Numbered from the stretch's first letter, positions 41,068 to 51,610 are shown. The stretch is DNA of 55,858 bases from an uncultured Lachnospiraceae bacterium (GCA_902767015.1 CACXFV010000119.1:1-55858), one strand, 5' to 3'. Translations and numbers: made by a program. The notes: generated from the sequence alone by a model not told the origin.

Positions 41068-44000
41068 TCAATGTTCTTCACGTAAAAAGTAAATATCTGC
41101 TAATATAACCGCCGATTCCTCCAAATCGTCTTTCCCTTTCCATGCACATATCCATCGAACCACCGCGTCATACGGCATATATCCTGATGCAATAAGTCCT
41201 TTTATTCTCTCATAACAAACGGATGAAAATTGCAGTACAGGCAATATCCTGTCCCCGCTGCGGACATACAGTCTGTTTCCTTTAAGGGCCAGATGCATCC
41301 CGCTTCTCATTCGCAATATCAGTTGTTTTTTATCCTTGAAAAAATCAAGATACACATCTCTATAGGAAAGCTGCAATGTCAGTTCAGAAGGGGCAGGGTA
41401 ATTCTTGGAATCGTTCTCGTATGACGATGCAAAATTGATAAATTTGTCAAGAACATTTCTGTTATAATGAATATGAAGCAATTGTTTTGCTCTTGTCATT
41501 CCGACATAAAGCTTTCTTTTGTTCTCATCGGATTTTAAATCTGCATTGTCAAGGAGCATAAAAACATTATCAAACTCTCTGCCTTTTGCCTTGTGCATGG
41601 TGGAGACTGTAATAATCCCCTGCTCACTCTTATAAAAATCTTCTATTTTTGATTCATGAAGAAACATCTCAAAATCCGTTCGGTATTTTCTCTCATTGAT
41701 TGCGGCAAATGTATTCAGGATATCAAGAATAATAGGAAGACAGACACTTTTTCCATACTGCTTTTGTAATAGATCAGTCGCCAGCTCCCACTGCTCATCA
41801 CTGATAACAGGTGAAGTATTGATATCATTCAGACACTTCATAAAATAGCGCATCTCAGCTATATTGTATGTATCAAATCCGTCAATGGACTGTATCAGCT
41901 TTGCAGGTATCTTTTTCTGTTTCAGGATTCCCAGTATCATCAGAGCTTCCTTATTTTTGCTTGTAAGAATGCAGGTGGTTCCTGATGCATTAGCAGCCAT
42001 CAGATCACCCACTACAGCAAGCTCCATACGTTGACCGTGTTTGATAAGCTTTACTTCTCCTTCCTTATTCGAAACTGCTATAATATCTTCCGTTTTCATT
42101 CTTAAAGAAATTTCCCTGACAAATCTGTTGGCAAACGATACCACGCTTTTACTACTTCTATAATTCTCAATCAGGGAATACTGAAATGCATTATATTGCG
42201 TGATCAACCCTTTCAGGTATTTTGAATCAGAACCCCGGAACTGATAGATATTCTGGTCATCATCACCCACAGCGATTACACGCATATCTTCGTTACGTTC
42301 CATAAGCGCCCGCACTAATCCAAATTCACAGGAATCCATATCCTGTGCTTCATCAATCACAAGAACTGTCTTTGTTATTCTACCTAAATCAACATCTCCA
42401 CTACGCAACAACTCCACCGCATTTTTTACGATATTATCTGATTCTTTGATATTACCAATCTTTCCCAACAAATCAAAGCAGTAGGAATGAAATGTTTTGA
42501 TTTCCACAAAATTAGCCGCATTTCCTATCAAATTATAAAGTCTCTGTTTAAATTCAATGGCAGCTGCTCTTGAAAATGTCAGCATAAGCAACTGCTCATG
42601 TTTTACATCCTCCAGCAGAAGCAAGGATGCCAGTTTATGTACCAATACCCTTGTTTTTCCACTTCCGGGACCGGCAGATACAACAATATACTTAGAAGTA
42701 TTATCCTGAATGATTTCAAGCTGTCTTGGTGAAAGTGTCTCAAACAACTGCCTGTATTTTTCCGGTGTGATGTTTCTCTTAATTTCAGCCCCCCTGTCTC
42801 CCGCAAAGTAGTGCGCCAGAAACTTTTTATAGTCCATCTGAAAATAATCATTAACAAACTGAAGTGCTTCATAATAGCTTCTTACCATCATATTTGCATA
42901 TTCCCCAACAATATGGATCTGCTGTATCTTTTGCTGATAAAACTCATTCAATTGTCTATAATCTTCCTGTTTATATCTAATCTTATTATCTAAAATCAGC
43001 CTGCGTATATTCATTCCGCTGTATAGAACAAGGAAGCCTCCCTCCAGCTTGACAGCACTGATTTTCGACAGAAAAAGCAGTGCTTCTTCTGTCTCCTTTT
43101 CCGATATTTCGTTGCGAAACTGACTCCGATATGCATTCATCAGTTCAAGGATGGAAAATCCGACAAGTACTTCCTCTTTTTCACCGTTATTGACACTGCT
43201 GTTATGAAACAGATACCAGATGATAAATTCTGCAATCTGGTAACTTTTCAGCCGCTTTTCTTTCAGTTTATCCATGCTGTATTTAGGAACTATCGTTACT
43301 CTGTTGGTACCGGAATCCTGTTCTTTTTGAATATAACTTTGTATCGTCCAATAATAAAAGAGCAGTTTAATCCCATTGACCGAACTCTTGCTGACACCAT
43401 TGGCAAGTGCTGCTTCATTGAGTTCTTTATAATTCATACAAAGCTTATCAGCGTCGATATACCCCAGCATAAACTGTTCAAGCTCCTTAAACCTGCGCAG
43501 AACCAGCATTGACTTATTTATGTTATCTTTTTTTTGAATATAAGCTGTCATATCTTTTGTGTCAGCAAGAATACCATCCTCACGCATTTGATGAATGGCA
43601 TGTATGATACCGGATTTTTCAATACCAAGTCTGTCTGCAAGATAATCTACCCTTGATTCTGCATCGGCATTGCCCGCCTGAGAAATGCTTTTACTGGAGA
43701 TTAATGATTTGATGATTCTCTTGGCAATCACCCGCTCTGCTCCGCCTTGAAATCTGAATGATTTGTCAATCTTTTCAGAAGCTTCTGTCAAATTATTGAC
43801 AAGTATACTGGTTGCATATACTTTTGGAACATTTTTGCCACGTTTGATATATCCTGCATTTTCAAGCGCCTGTATTGCCGTCTTTACTCTCATTTCAATA
43901 TCAGCAATACTTTCGTCCCAACCTGCCTGTCTTGCCACTTCAAGAGGAGAACAGCATACCTCCTTATGAACTCTGGTAAGATCTTTTATTGCTCTCCATA

Positions 44001-45834
44001 CCTGCTGTATTTCACTAATGCTAAGCTTTGTCTGATTTAAAAGCATAAAATGTTTGTCCAGATCACCATCATTGAACAATACATAGCATTCTGCCTGCAA
44101 GTTCTGATCCCTTCCGGCACGTCCTGCCTCCTGTACATAGTTTTCAAGAGAATCAGAAATATCATAGTGAATGACGAGCTTAACATTCGCTTTATCCACT
44201 CCCATACCAAACGCCGAGGTCGCAACAATTATCTGAATTTCATCGTTAATAAAAGCTTCCTGATTTTTCTGTTTTTCACTGCTTTCCATTTTTCCATTAA
44301 AAGCTCTTGCCCTGAATCCGTCTCTGTTCAGCTTTCCGGCAAGCTCTATGGTTCGCTTCGTTCTTGATACATAAACAATCGTAGGACATTTTTTCTGCTC
44401 TATCAATGAGCGAAGTGTTTCGTATTTTTCTTCATCTGTCTCCTTATACAAAACCTCATAGCGCAGATTGGTTCTTGAAGCATTCGTGGCAAACAATTCA
44501 AGCTCTATATCAAGCTTATTCTTGAAATATTCCTTAATGTCACTGATGACCTTCTGCTTTGCAGTTGCTGTGAAGCAGGAAACGGGTATTTTACAGTTAT
44601 TTCCTTTCTTCTCCTGAAGCTCCCTGATAAAATCACCAATATAGAGATAATCCACACGAAAATCCTGTCCCCATGCAGAGAAACAGTGTGCCTCATCAAT
44701 AACAAAACGGTCAATATGACGTGATAAAAACAGTCTCTCTATTGTGACAGACCGCAGCGACTCCGGAGAGATGTACAAAATTGATGCGATTCCTGACTCA
44801 ACTCTTTCGATTGCTTCTGCCCTTTCAATGGGACTTAACAGACCATTAATCGTAACTGCTTCGGCAATTCCCCGTTTTTCAAGATTATCCACTTGATCCT
44901 TCATCAGTGATTGGAGGGGCGAAATAACAACAGTTAATGCCCTTTCCATTTCACCGGACATCAATGCCGGAATCTGAAAAGTAAGCGATTTTCCTCCACC
45001 TGTGGGAAATATGGCAAGTAATGACTTATGTTCCGCTGCTGCCTGTACCGCTTTCTCCTGCAAGGGTTCACCGTTATATGTCCGAAATCCCTGATAACCA
45101 AAATATTTACTCAGATAGCTTGTGGGATTTAATTTTGCTTTGCAATATCCACATTCATGACAAGAGGTATTTCTCAGCCTTCTTAAAATTGTATCTACTT
45201 TTGGATAAGTTAGTATCACCCATCTTGGAATGAGTGAGTGCTGCTCTGTAGCAGAGATTAAGGCGATACAATAAGCTAATTCAACCGGTGATTCTGAAAT
45301 GAAGTTTGTTAGAGATGCTTTTTCACAAATCTGACCTGAAAACCTGACCATTATTACCTTTTCAATGTCAACTTCTGCCGAAAAATCAAGATAACTGAAA
45401 AACCCCGAAAAATACGGACTGTCTTTGAGAAGCATATAGTAGATTAGTTTTAGTTCCTTATCAAGTCCTGCAAATGCATTGACCTCATCGTAAAATAATG
45501 TTCTTGCCTTTAACGCATCATTCAGCGGATTATTCAATTCTTCTGTCTGTAGTTTATCATCTTTTACTAAAGCATGATATGGCTTGTTCGGGAACATAAG
45601 AGGAGACAGATATAGTGTATCGATATACTTGATACCGGCAGGAACTTCAATATATTTTAAATCATGATTAATGATGTTATGACCACAAAGATATTCCGAT
45701 TTTAAAATAAACTCATGAAATTCATGAGATGAACCGGTATGAATTTTTTCATCGTTTTCTTTCACAGCTCCAAAATCATAGACCTTTTGATCTGCTTTGC
45801 TGACTTCAGTATCTATAAAACTGACATGCTTCAT
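41068..45834 (-). CDS. DEDD exonuclease - RecQ helicase - UvrD helicase fusion protein
   Basis: 1588 residues. Residues 1-150 resemble a DEDD 3'-5' exonuclease: FIDTEVS, HNIINHDLKYI, PLNDALKARTLF. A Cys cluster CHECGYCKAKL is at about 223-235. A RecQ-type SF2 helicase follows: Walker A FPTGGGKS (about 275), VIDEAHCFSAWGQDFR (about 375), TSAFGMGVDKA and ENYVQEAGRAGRD. The C-terminal third is an SF1 UvrD/Rep helicase: SAGPGSGKTRVLV (about 1050), LVIDEAQDMD, GDDDQNIYQFRGS, ENYRSS, STMHKAKGREFDNVFM and LYVGMTRAK (about 1440). This joins opposite-polarity 3'-5' helicases and a nuclease in one chain. Similar fusions occur sporadically in Bacteroidetes and Firmicutes. The role is unknown; DNA repair or defence is inferred. 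It is monocistronic. Confidence 0.93.
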   Translation of the reverse strand: MKHVSFIDTEVSKADQKVYDFGAVKENDEKIHTGSSHEFHEFILKSEYLCGHNIINHDLKYIEVPAGIKYIDTLYLSPLMFPNKPYHALVKDDKLQTEELNNPLNDALKARTLFYDEVNAFAGLDKELKLIYYMLLKDSPYFSGFFSYLDFSAEVDIEKVIMVRFSGQICEKASLTNFISESPVELAYCIALISATEQHSLIPRWVILTYPKVDTILRRLRNTSCHECGYCKAKLNPTSYLSKYFGYQGFRTYNGEPLQEKAVQAAAEHKSLLAIFPTGGGKSLTFQIPALMSGEMERALTVVISPLQSLMKDQVDNLEKRGIAEAVTINGLLSPIERAEAIERVESGIASILYISPESLRSVTIERLFLSRHIDRFVIDEAHCFSAWGQDFRVDYLYIGDFIRELQEKKGNNCKIPVSCFTATAKQKVISDIKEYFKNKLDIELELFATNASRTNLRYEVLYKETDEEKYETLRSLIEQKKCPTIVYVSRTKRTIELAGKLNRDGFRARAFNGKMESSEKQKNQEAFINDEIQIIVATSAFGMGVDKANVKLVIHYDISDSLENYVQEAGRAGRDQNLQAECYVLFNDGDLDKHFMLLNQTKLSISEIQQVWRAIKDLTRVHKEVCCSPLEVARQAGWDESIADIEMRVKTAIQALENAGYIKRGKNVPKVYATSILVNNLTEASEKIDKSFRFQGGAERVIAKRIIKSLISSKSISQAGNADAESRVDYLADRLGIEKSGIIHAIHQMREDGILADTKDMTAYIQKKDNINKSMLVLRRFKELEQFMLGYIDADKLCMNYKELNEAALANGVSKSSVNGIKLLFYYWTIQSYIQKEQDSGTNRVTIVPKYSMDKLKEKRLKSYQIAEFIIWYLFHNSSVNNGEKEEVLVGFSILELMNAYRSQFRNEISEKETEEALLFLSKISAVKLEGGFLVLYSGMNIRRLILDNKIRYKQEDYRQLNEFYQQKIQQIHIVGEYANMMVRSYYEALQFVNDYFQMDYKKFLAHYFAGDRGAEIKRNITPEKYRQLFETLSPRQLEIIQDNTSKYIVVSAGPGSGKTRVLVHKLASLLLLEDVKHEQLLMLTFSRAAAIEFKQRLYNLIGNAANFVEIKTFHSYCFDLLGKIGNIKESDNIVKNAVELLRSGDVDLGRITKTVLVIDEAQDMDSCEFGLVRALMERNEDMRVIAVGDDDQNIYQFRGSDSKYLKGLITQYNAFQYSLIENYRSSKSVVSFANRFVREISLRMKTEDIIAVSNKEGEVKLIKHGQRMELAVVGDLMAANASGTTCILTSKNKEALMILGILKQKKIPAKLIQSIDGFDTYNIAEMRYFMKCLNDINTSPVISDEQWELATDLLQKQYGKSVCLPIILDILNTFAAINERKYRTDFEMFLHESKIEDFYKSEQGIITVSTMHKAKGREFDNVFMLLDNADLKSDENKRKLYVGMTRAKQLLHIHYNRNVLDKFINFASSYENDSKNYPAPSELTLQLSYRDVYLDFFKDKKQLILRMRSGMHLALKGNRLYVRSGDRILPVLQFSSVCYERIKGLIASGYMPYDAVVRWICAWKGKDDLEESAVILADIYFLREEH

Positions 45835-46151
45835 GAATTACTCCTTATTATTATCCCGTCCCTCTGACCAAAAAAGATACATCTTCTCTTTCATACTATG
45901 ATACTGTATCCGTTCAGTCACGAGGGTAATATTACATTATTTAACAACAAATACCAACATTTTTACATTCATCAGTATAACATAATATTCCAAACGTAGC
46001 AACAATAGAGTTTCAGCTATTTTTCATGGTAACTACTCAGCACCCCAAGTCAAAGAATGCCGCATTCCCAGACTGTGGGTGGTCAGAGACGCTAAAGCAT
46101 CTTGGTGCAGGTTTTACGAATGCCGGTTAAGGTACCTGTGGATAGTAACAC
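45835..46151. other. Intergenic region with small palindromes
   Basis: No gene. Three small palindromes occur in succession: gaatgccgcattc (46055-46067), cccagactgtggg (46067-46079) and agacgctaaagcatct (46087-46102). The first part (45835-46020) is AT-rich and should contain the helicase promoter, but I find no good pair of hexamers. Confidence 0.4.
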
Positions 46152-46919
46152 CTACCATCCTAAATCCATCAGCCAATGATTCAATCTTCTCTCTCTGTCG
46201 TTCTCGGATATCCCGTCCTCTGTCGGTGCCACATACTCCCCCTTGATATTGCCATCCACAATGTATAACACTCTTTTACATTTAGCAGCTACCTTGGCAT
46301 CATGGGTGACCATCATGATGGTCGTTCCCTCGCTATTTAACTTTACCAGTTCTTCCATCACCTCCCTGGAGGAAGACCTGTTAAGAGCACCTGTCGGCTC
46401 ATCTGCAAATAACAATTTCGGACGGTTCATCATGCTGCGGCAGATACAGGCTCTCTGAAGCTGTCCTCCCGATACCTCATTGATATCATTGTCGGCCACA
46501 TCAATAATCGAGAGCTTTCTCATAAGCTCCTCCGCCCGCTCTACCTTTTCCTTTCTGCTTTCATCAGACTTCTTACTCTCTATCGCCGGTAGAAGAATAT
46601 TGTCCATGATGGTAAGATTCTTCATCATATACATCTGCTGAAAAATGAACCCCATCTCGTCAAGACGTACCTGTGCCATCTCATTGGCTGTCAGTCCGGT
46701 AATCTCTTTTCCGTCAAAAAGCACAGTGCCGCTGGTAGGCACATCCATACCCGAAACCGAATACAGCAAGGTGGATTTTCCGGAACCGGACGGTCCCATA
46801 ATCGCCACCATATCCCCTTCCTCCAGTTGAAAATTCACATTCTTTAACACATTATTCTGTCTTTTATCAATCACATAAGTTTTACATAAATCTTTGACTT
46901 CTAAAATATTCGCCATCAT
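46152..46919 (-). CDS. ABC transporter ATP-binding protein of a peptide-stress module
   Basis: 255 residues. Walker A GPSGSGKSTLL, Q-loop FIFQQMYMMKNLTIMDNI, signature VSGGQLQRACICRS, Walker B LLFADEPTGALN, H-loop MVTHDAK. A C-terminal extension (YVAPTEDGISENDRERRLNH, ending WLMDLGW) is usual for ATPases paired with 8-10-TM FtsX permeases. It follows the permease gene (162-bp gap), the reverse of the more frequent gene order. Confidence 0.95.
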   Translation of the reverse strand: MMANILEVKDLCKTYVIDKRQNNVLKNVNFQLEEGDMVAIMGPSGSGKSTLLYSVSGMDVPTSGTVLFDGKEITGLTANEMAQVRLDEMGFIFQQMYMMKNLTIMDNILLPAIESKKSDESRKEKVERAEELMRKLSIIDVADNDINEVSGGQLQRACICRSMMNRPKLLFADEPTGALNRSSSREVMEELVKLNSEGTTIMMVTHDAKVAAKCKRVLYIVDGNIKGEYVAPTEDGISENDRERRLNHWLMDLGW

Positions 46920-47081
46920 TTTTCTCCTTTATTCTATTTTATCCTTATCTTTTTCTTTATCACTATTATTAAGTTCTTTAATGCTATATGCTCCCTGCTT
47001 CATGTGTCTGTTATACCAATGAATATATCTAATGTAAAAAGATATAGTTCCCGAATCAGAATATATGGCTTCACGATTTTT

Positions 47082-49442
47082 TTACTCTATATTAACAATA
47101 TCCCTGCTGCTGATTTTCTTTGTATACAGAGCTGTCATAAATGCCGTCAATAAGGTAATCATTAAAATAATGCCCGGATAAATCACTACCAGTGTCAGGG
47201 GACTAAAATAATACTGTACATGGATGGCACCCATCATCTTCCAAATAGGGTCACACCAAAGTTTTGTCACCGGTATGGTAAGAATCACTGCCAAAAGTTC
47301 TGTCAGAAAAGCCACAATCATAAACCGGTACACATGCCATTTAATAATGGTACTGTCTTTCAATCCAATCGCCTTTAACAGTGCAATCTGTCCTGTTTCA
47401 TCTGAGATAAAGCTTCTCTCCATCAAAATAGTGACTAGAACTACCACTACCACTGTAATCAATAATAGCAGCTTACTCACCGCGTCCATGGTGTCAACCA
47501 CACCGATACAATCTGCACAATACCCCGCAGCATCAAGCACCCCTTCAATATCATAAAGTTCTTTAATCTTACCAATCCTTTCCCCGATGACCTTATCATT
47601 TGGATGATCATCAAAATCAATCAGAAATGCCATAAGTGCACTGCCGTACCTCATATCTGTGGGTGCATCCTCGTGAAGTCGGATAACCTTTCCTAACTGA
47701 TTCATCGTCTGGAAATAAGCCACCACTTGACATACTCGCTTTTTTCCACCAAAATCCACGATAATCTTATCACCAAGCTTTGCTCCCAGAGTCTTTGCAA
47801 TGGATGGTGTGATGGCAATCTCATTGGCATTTTGCGGGGCAGTCCCCTTCGTATACTCATATTCCGATGTCTTCACTTCCGTATTCTGCTGGAATGTTAA
47901 CGTATAAGACTTTCCCTCAAACTCACAGGTATATTTATACCATGTCTCCATACTGACCTTTCCGGGCATTCCCGCTTCTTCCAGGTCATTCTCTATCTCT
48001 CTGTATTTCTTTCTTAAGGTCTCATTTCCTTCTTTGCTCAGATATTCCATTTTTACCAGCTTAGAATCATTAATATACACATCTGCTTCTTTTCCAAAGG
48101 TTTTAATGAGATTCTTACTTTTCATTGTGTCCACACACAGCACTACTCCCAGCACAAACAACGAGCATAGCAGGAATGATAAAATAATGGTCATAAATCT
48201 TCTCGGTGCACTCACCACATCATTGACTGCCATATATAGCGAACTTCCCGTGTGGGCTTTTCCCAGACGATATCTGCTTTTCTGCCTGTATCGTTCCCCT
48301 GTCTGTCCGTTTCGGATGGCATCTACCGGTGTGGACTTCTTCACTCTTCCTGTACAAAGATAGGCAAACCCCATCATCAGCAGAATGACAGTCAAAGTTC
48401 CTATGACATTCATCAGAAAACCGTTGTCATTACCCAATACCATTTTCACTGAAACAGATCTCATCAGCATATTGCCAAAGGGAAAGCTGAAAATCATTCC
48501 AATGATACCACCGACCACCGCCATAGCCAGATATTTCATCATATACAGGCTTCGTATTTTTCTGTTTTTGATTCCAATGGCCTTCATTACACCGATTTCC
48601 CGAAACTCCTCATTAATGGTAAAGGTAATCACAAACCTGAGAATGACAAAAGATACAATAATCAGGCAGACACTCAGCACCAGTACCAGCACCGCCACAA
48701 TCATATCCATCACATACGTCATCTTTAACATGGCTCTGTCTCCATCAAACATAATGTGAGAGGCTTTTGTCAGTTCCGAAGATAATGCTTTGATATTATC
48801 AGAATCAACATAAAAAACAGTACCTGCGTATAATGCCAGACTCTCGTCCTCTGCAAATACCTGATAGTCTTCTTCACTGATCAGCAACCGGATATTACCC
48901 ATCATTTCCGAACCTAAAAGGGCATCCTTGATTTCTCCTGCAATCTTGAATTTCATCATTGTATTTCCAATATCAACCTGTAACTCTTCTCCGACTTTCA
49001 GATGGTTTTTTTCAAAGAAACTCACCGTCATATACACCTCGCCCTGATGTATCTGCGTCAGTTCACTGTTATCCGGCAGAAAATAGTGAATACCCTTGTC
49101 TTCAATGGACTGAAGAAGCATTAAATTATTCTTTGACTCCACCTTCTTTCCATTGACAGCAATATTGTCTCTATCCACAAAATAAACCTGCTCTGTCCTG
49201 TATCCATCTACATTTTCTGAATGAGTCAATATCTCGTTAACGCCGCCATCTCCATTCTGTGTGATAACGACATAATCTCCTAAGCCTGCCTTCTCAAAAA
49301 AATATTCTGTTCCATTCATCACAGTGATGACATTGTTCAGACCACTGGCGACAAACATGGATGCCAGTATGGTAAACAACAATAAGATTACGTTCATCGT
49401 CTTTTTTCTTTTTAAATCCCGTTTTAAAATATGAAAATACAT
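47082..49442 (-). CDS. Large FtsX-type ABC permease
   Basis: About 786 residues from the ATG at 49442 (MYFHILKRDLKRKKTMNVIL), which has AAGGAG before it; an upstream frame to 49508 lacks support. Two FtsX halves are present. Each has a TM, an extracytoplasmic domain (DYVVITQNGDGGVNEILTHS; YKYTCEFEGKSYTLTFQQNT) and three further TMs with coupling motifs REIGVMKAIGIKNRKI and GQIALLKAIGLKDSTI. The C terminus ends KKISSRDIVNIE. Together with the ATPase, histidine kinase and response regulator next to it, it fits a system for sensing or resisting antimicrobial peptides or for lipoprotein/lipid release; the substrate is inferred. Confidence 0.93.
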   Translation of the reverse strand: MYFHILKRDLKRKKTMNVILLLFTILASMFVASGLNNVITVMNGTEYFFEKAGLGDYVVITQNGDGGVNEILTHSENVDGYRTEQVYFVDRDNIAVNGKKVESKNNLMLLQSIEDKGIHYFLPDNSELTQIHQGEVYMTVSFFEKNHLKVGEELQVDIGNTMMKFKIAGEIKDALLGSEMMGNIRLLISEEDYQVFAEDESLALYAGTVFYVDSDNIKALSSELTKASHIMFDGDRAMLKMTYVMDMIVAVLVLVLSVCLIIVSFVILRFVITFTINEEFREIGVMKAIGIKNRKIRSLYMMKYLAMAVVGGIIGMIFSFPFGNMLMRSVSVKMVLGNDNGFLMNVIGTLTVILLMMGFAYLCTGRVKKSTPVDAIRNGQTGERYRQKSRYRLGKAHTGSSLYMAVNDVVSAPRRFMTIILSFLLCSLFVLGVVLCVDTMKSKNLIKTFGKEADVYINDSKLVKMEYLSKEGNETLRKKYREIENDLEEAGMPGKVSMETWYKYTCEFEGKSYTLTFQQNTEVKTSEYEYTKGTAPQNANEIAITPSIAKTLGAKLGDKIIVDFGGKKRVCQVVAYFQTMNQLGKVIRLHEDAPTDMRYGSALMAFLIDFDDHPNDKVIGERIGKIKELYDIEGVLDAAGYCADCIGVVDTMDAVSKLLLLITVVVVVLVTILMERSFISDETGQIALLKAIGLKDSTIIKWHVYRFMIVAFLTELLAVILTIPVTKLWCDPIWKMMGAIHVQYYFSPLTLVVIYPGIILMITLLTAFMTALYTKKISSRDIVNIE

Positions 49443-49693
49443 GTAAAACTCCTTTTTTCGGTTACCAGCTAACGGTTGCCGGATGACAACTGCTGAACCC
49501 CGAATCAAATACTATATTTTTTTTGAATGATACGCTTCATTCGTGTTATCCAAAATATATCATGGCAATTATTAAATAATCCTTAAATCATAACCTCAAA
49601 GCCTTGCATCGAGGTCAAGCATGGCAATCTGTTATTATTATATCATGAGCTGTTACATTTTTTTAATATGATAAACACTATCTTATATAGTAC

Positions 49694-49725
49694 AAAATGC
49701 AGCGTAGTTATTTCCGCTGCATTTT
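49694..49725. terminator. Hairpin terminator after the histidine kinase gene
   Basis: aaaatgcagcg (49694-49704) and cgctgcatttt (49715-49725) form a perfect 11-bp stem, 10-base loop, T-rich on both sides. It lies 13 bp past the kinase stop and separates the two-component operon from the permease gene, which probably has its own, regulated promoter in 49443-49690. Confidence 0.8.
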
Positions 49726-49737
49726 ACCTGACATCAA

Positions 49738-50955
49738 TTACTTCTTTTTCAACACAATGGTTATTACAAACATTCCATTCTTCTCCCTTGCAAAGATTTC
49801 TCCATCCATCTTGTGCAGGATACTTTTACAGATATACAGTCCCAGTCCGCTTCCCTTTGTCCTGTCGCTGTTGCTGCCACGATAAAAGGAATCAAAAATG
49901 TATGTAAATTCCTCTTCCTTTAAGCTGCATCCACTATTCTGCACCGTAATCAGCTTGCACTCCTCCTCCTCGTCAAAGGAAATATGAATCTGCTTTCCAT
50001 CACCATATTTCAGTGCATTCTCACAGACATTCTGCAGAACTTCCACTGCTCTGTCAAGGTCACCGTATAACAGACAGTCCTCCGCTTCATCCACCACAAA
50101 TTCCGTATGATTTAGCATCATCTTTTCCTTGTAGTAAAGGATAATCGTCTTCATCATTTCCCTTAAATAGAACTCTTTACATTGCACCTCCAAATGTAAG
50201 AAATCTTCTCTGGATGCCGCCACAATCTCATCCACATACTTCTTAATCTCTCTTACATTTTTCTCAATTCCCGCAATCGCCTTACTGTCATACATATTCT
50301 CTGACAATGCTCTTGTATATAGATCAATGGCAGATAAGGGTGTCTTAATATCATGGGAAATAGAAAGCAACAAGGTCTTATTTTTCTTTAATAATTCTAA
50401 TTCTCTTTCCCGATTCTGCTCTAATGTCTCTCTGAGCATATCTATCCCCCATAAAAATCTGCCAAAAAACCTGCTCTTATCTTCTTTCAAAGGCACGGAC
50501 AGATTGCCCTTTGCAAGCTCAGTTACCAGTGCATTCATATGCTGAAAAGGTCTGATGACTTTTCTCCCTATATACCACAATAAAATGCCGGTAAAAAGCA
50601 GCCATAGCACCAACAATAAATCCATTTGTTTCATAAGTTTCCTATAGGGCACATATCTGTTCGTGTGGTAGCAAAACCGGTACAGCGTTCCATTCACCTC
50701 TTCCACCATATAATCTTCCGAACAGACTTCTCCTGCATCAAATACTCTGATATCTGTAATGGTATTATATTTTCCCAAATCAATGTCCTGCGCAGGTACG
50801 CCCTGCTTCATTTCCTCTGCAGCCCGTGTAATGTCTACCCTGTAAGTTCGGTCTGCCTCGCTGTGCAAAGCTCTGTCTGCTATCAAATGATACCCCACCA
50901 GCGTGGCAAGTTCTATTAAAAATACCATCAGCACAAATTTCCGATAATTATTCAA
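49738..50955 (-). CDS. Sensor histidine kinase
   Basis: 405 residues. TM 1 (7-25) and TM 2 (112-129) enclose an extracytoplasmic region of about 85 residues. A HAMP-like stretch follows (NALVTELAKGNLSVPL). The H-box is SISHDIKTPLSAI with His201. The ATPase domain has NALKYGDGKQIHIS (N box) and GSGLGLYICKSIL (G2). The start is TTG, overlapping the response-regulator gene by 8 bp; an ATG at 50928 would cut into TM 1. Partner of the regulator at 50948-51610 and probably of the ABC transporter downstream. Confidence 0.93.
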   Translation of the reverse strand: MNNYRKFVLMVFLIELATLVGYHLIADRALHSEADRTYRVDITRAAEEMKQGVPAQDIDLGKYNTITDIRVFDAGEVCSEDYMVEEVNGTLYRFCYHTNRYVPYRKLMKQMDLLLVLWLLFTGILLWYIGRKVIRPFQHMNALVTELAKGNLSVPLKEDKSRFFGRFLWGIDMLRETLEQNRERELELLKKNKTLLLSISHDIKTPLSAIDLYTRALSENMYDSKAIAGIEKNVREIKKYVDEIVAASREDFLHLEVQCKEFYLREMMKTIILYYKEKMMLNHTEFVVDEAEDCLLYGDLDRAVEVLQNVCENALKYGDGKQIHISFDEEEECKLITVQNSGCSLKEEEFTYIFDSFYRGSNSDRTKGSGLGLYICKSILHKMDGEIFAREKNGMFVITIVLKKK

Positions 50956-51610
50956 ACCGATATCCCACTCCCCACTCTGTGATAATATGCTCCGGTTTCT
51001 TTGGATTCTTTTCTATCTTTTCCCGAAGCCACTTGATATGCACTGTCAATGTCTGAAGCTCTGATTCGCTGTCACTCCCCCAGATGTTGCTAAAAAGATA
51101 TTCTTTTTTCATGGTAACACCTTTGTTTTCCATCAATAACTTTAGCAGTTCAAATTCTTTCATCGTACAGTCCACCTGCTGACCACCCACATACATCGTA
51201 TTGTTAACGGCATTCAGCCTGATATTTCCTTCCACTAATTCGTCTACAGCATATTTTCTCTTAAATATTCCCTTAATCTTTGCCAACAGAATGTCTATGT
51301 CATATGGCTTTTCGATATAATCATCTGCCCCCAGATTCAGCCCTTTCAGCTTGTCCTCCTTCGCCGTTCTGGCACTGGCTATCAAAATGTGTGTATTAGA
51401 ATTTTTCCGAATCTTTGAACACACGGCAAATCCATCCATGTCCGGAAGCATGATATCAAGGATTAACAGCTTTGCTCCATATTTCTCAAATAATTCCAAT
51501 GCTTTTTCTCCGGTGGATGCCACACTCACCACATAATTCTCTTTTCTCAAAAAATCGCTTAAAAGCTTACCTATTTCTTTGTTGTCTTCTACAATGATAA
51601 TGTCTAACAT
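50948..51610 (-). CDS. OmpR/PhoB-family response regulator
   Basis: 220 residues. The receiver domain (1-115) has acidic pocket E8-D9, phospho-acceptor Asp52 in LLILDIMLPDMDG, the Thr/Ser position in ILIASARTAKEDK and Lys in YIEKPYDIDILLA. The winged-helix effector (125-220) has CTMKEFELLKLLMENKGVTM and LTVHIKWLREKIEKNPKKPE with the end WGVGYRFE. First gene of the two-component pair; 57 bp separate it from the PfkB kinase gene, in which ttatcatagttattactat repeats suggest a promoter or binding site. Confidence 0.95.
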   Translation of the reverse strand: MLDIIIVEDNKEIGKLLSDFLRKENYVVSVASTGEKALELFEKYGAKLLILDIMLPDMDGFAVCSKIRKNSNTHILIASARTAKEDKLKGLNLGADDYIEKPYDIDILLAKIKGIFKRKYAVDELVEGNIRLNAVNNTMYVGGQQVDCTMKEFELLKLLMENKGVTMKKEYLFSNIWGSDSESELQTLTVHIKWLREKIEKNPKKPEHIITEWGVGYRFE

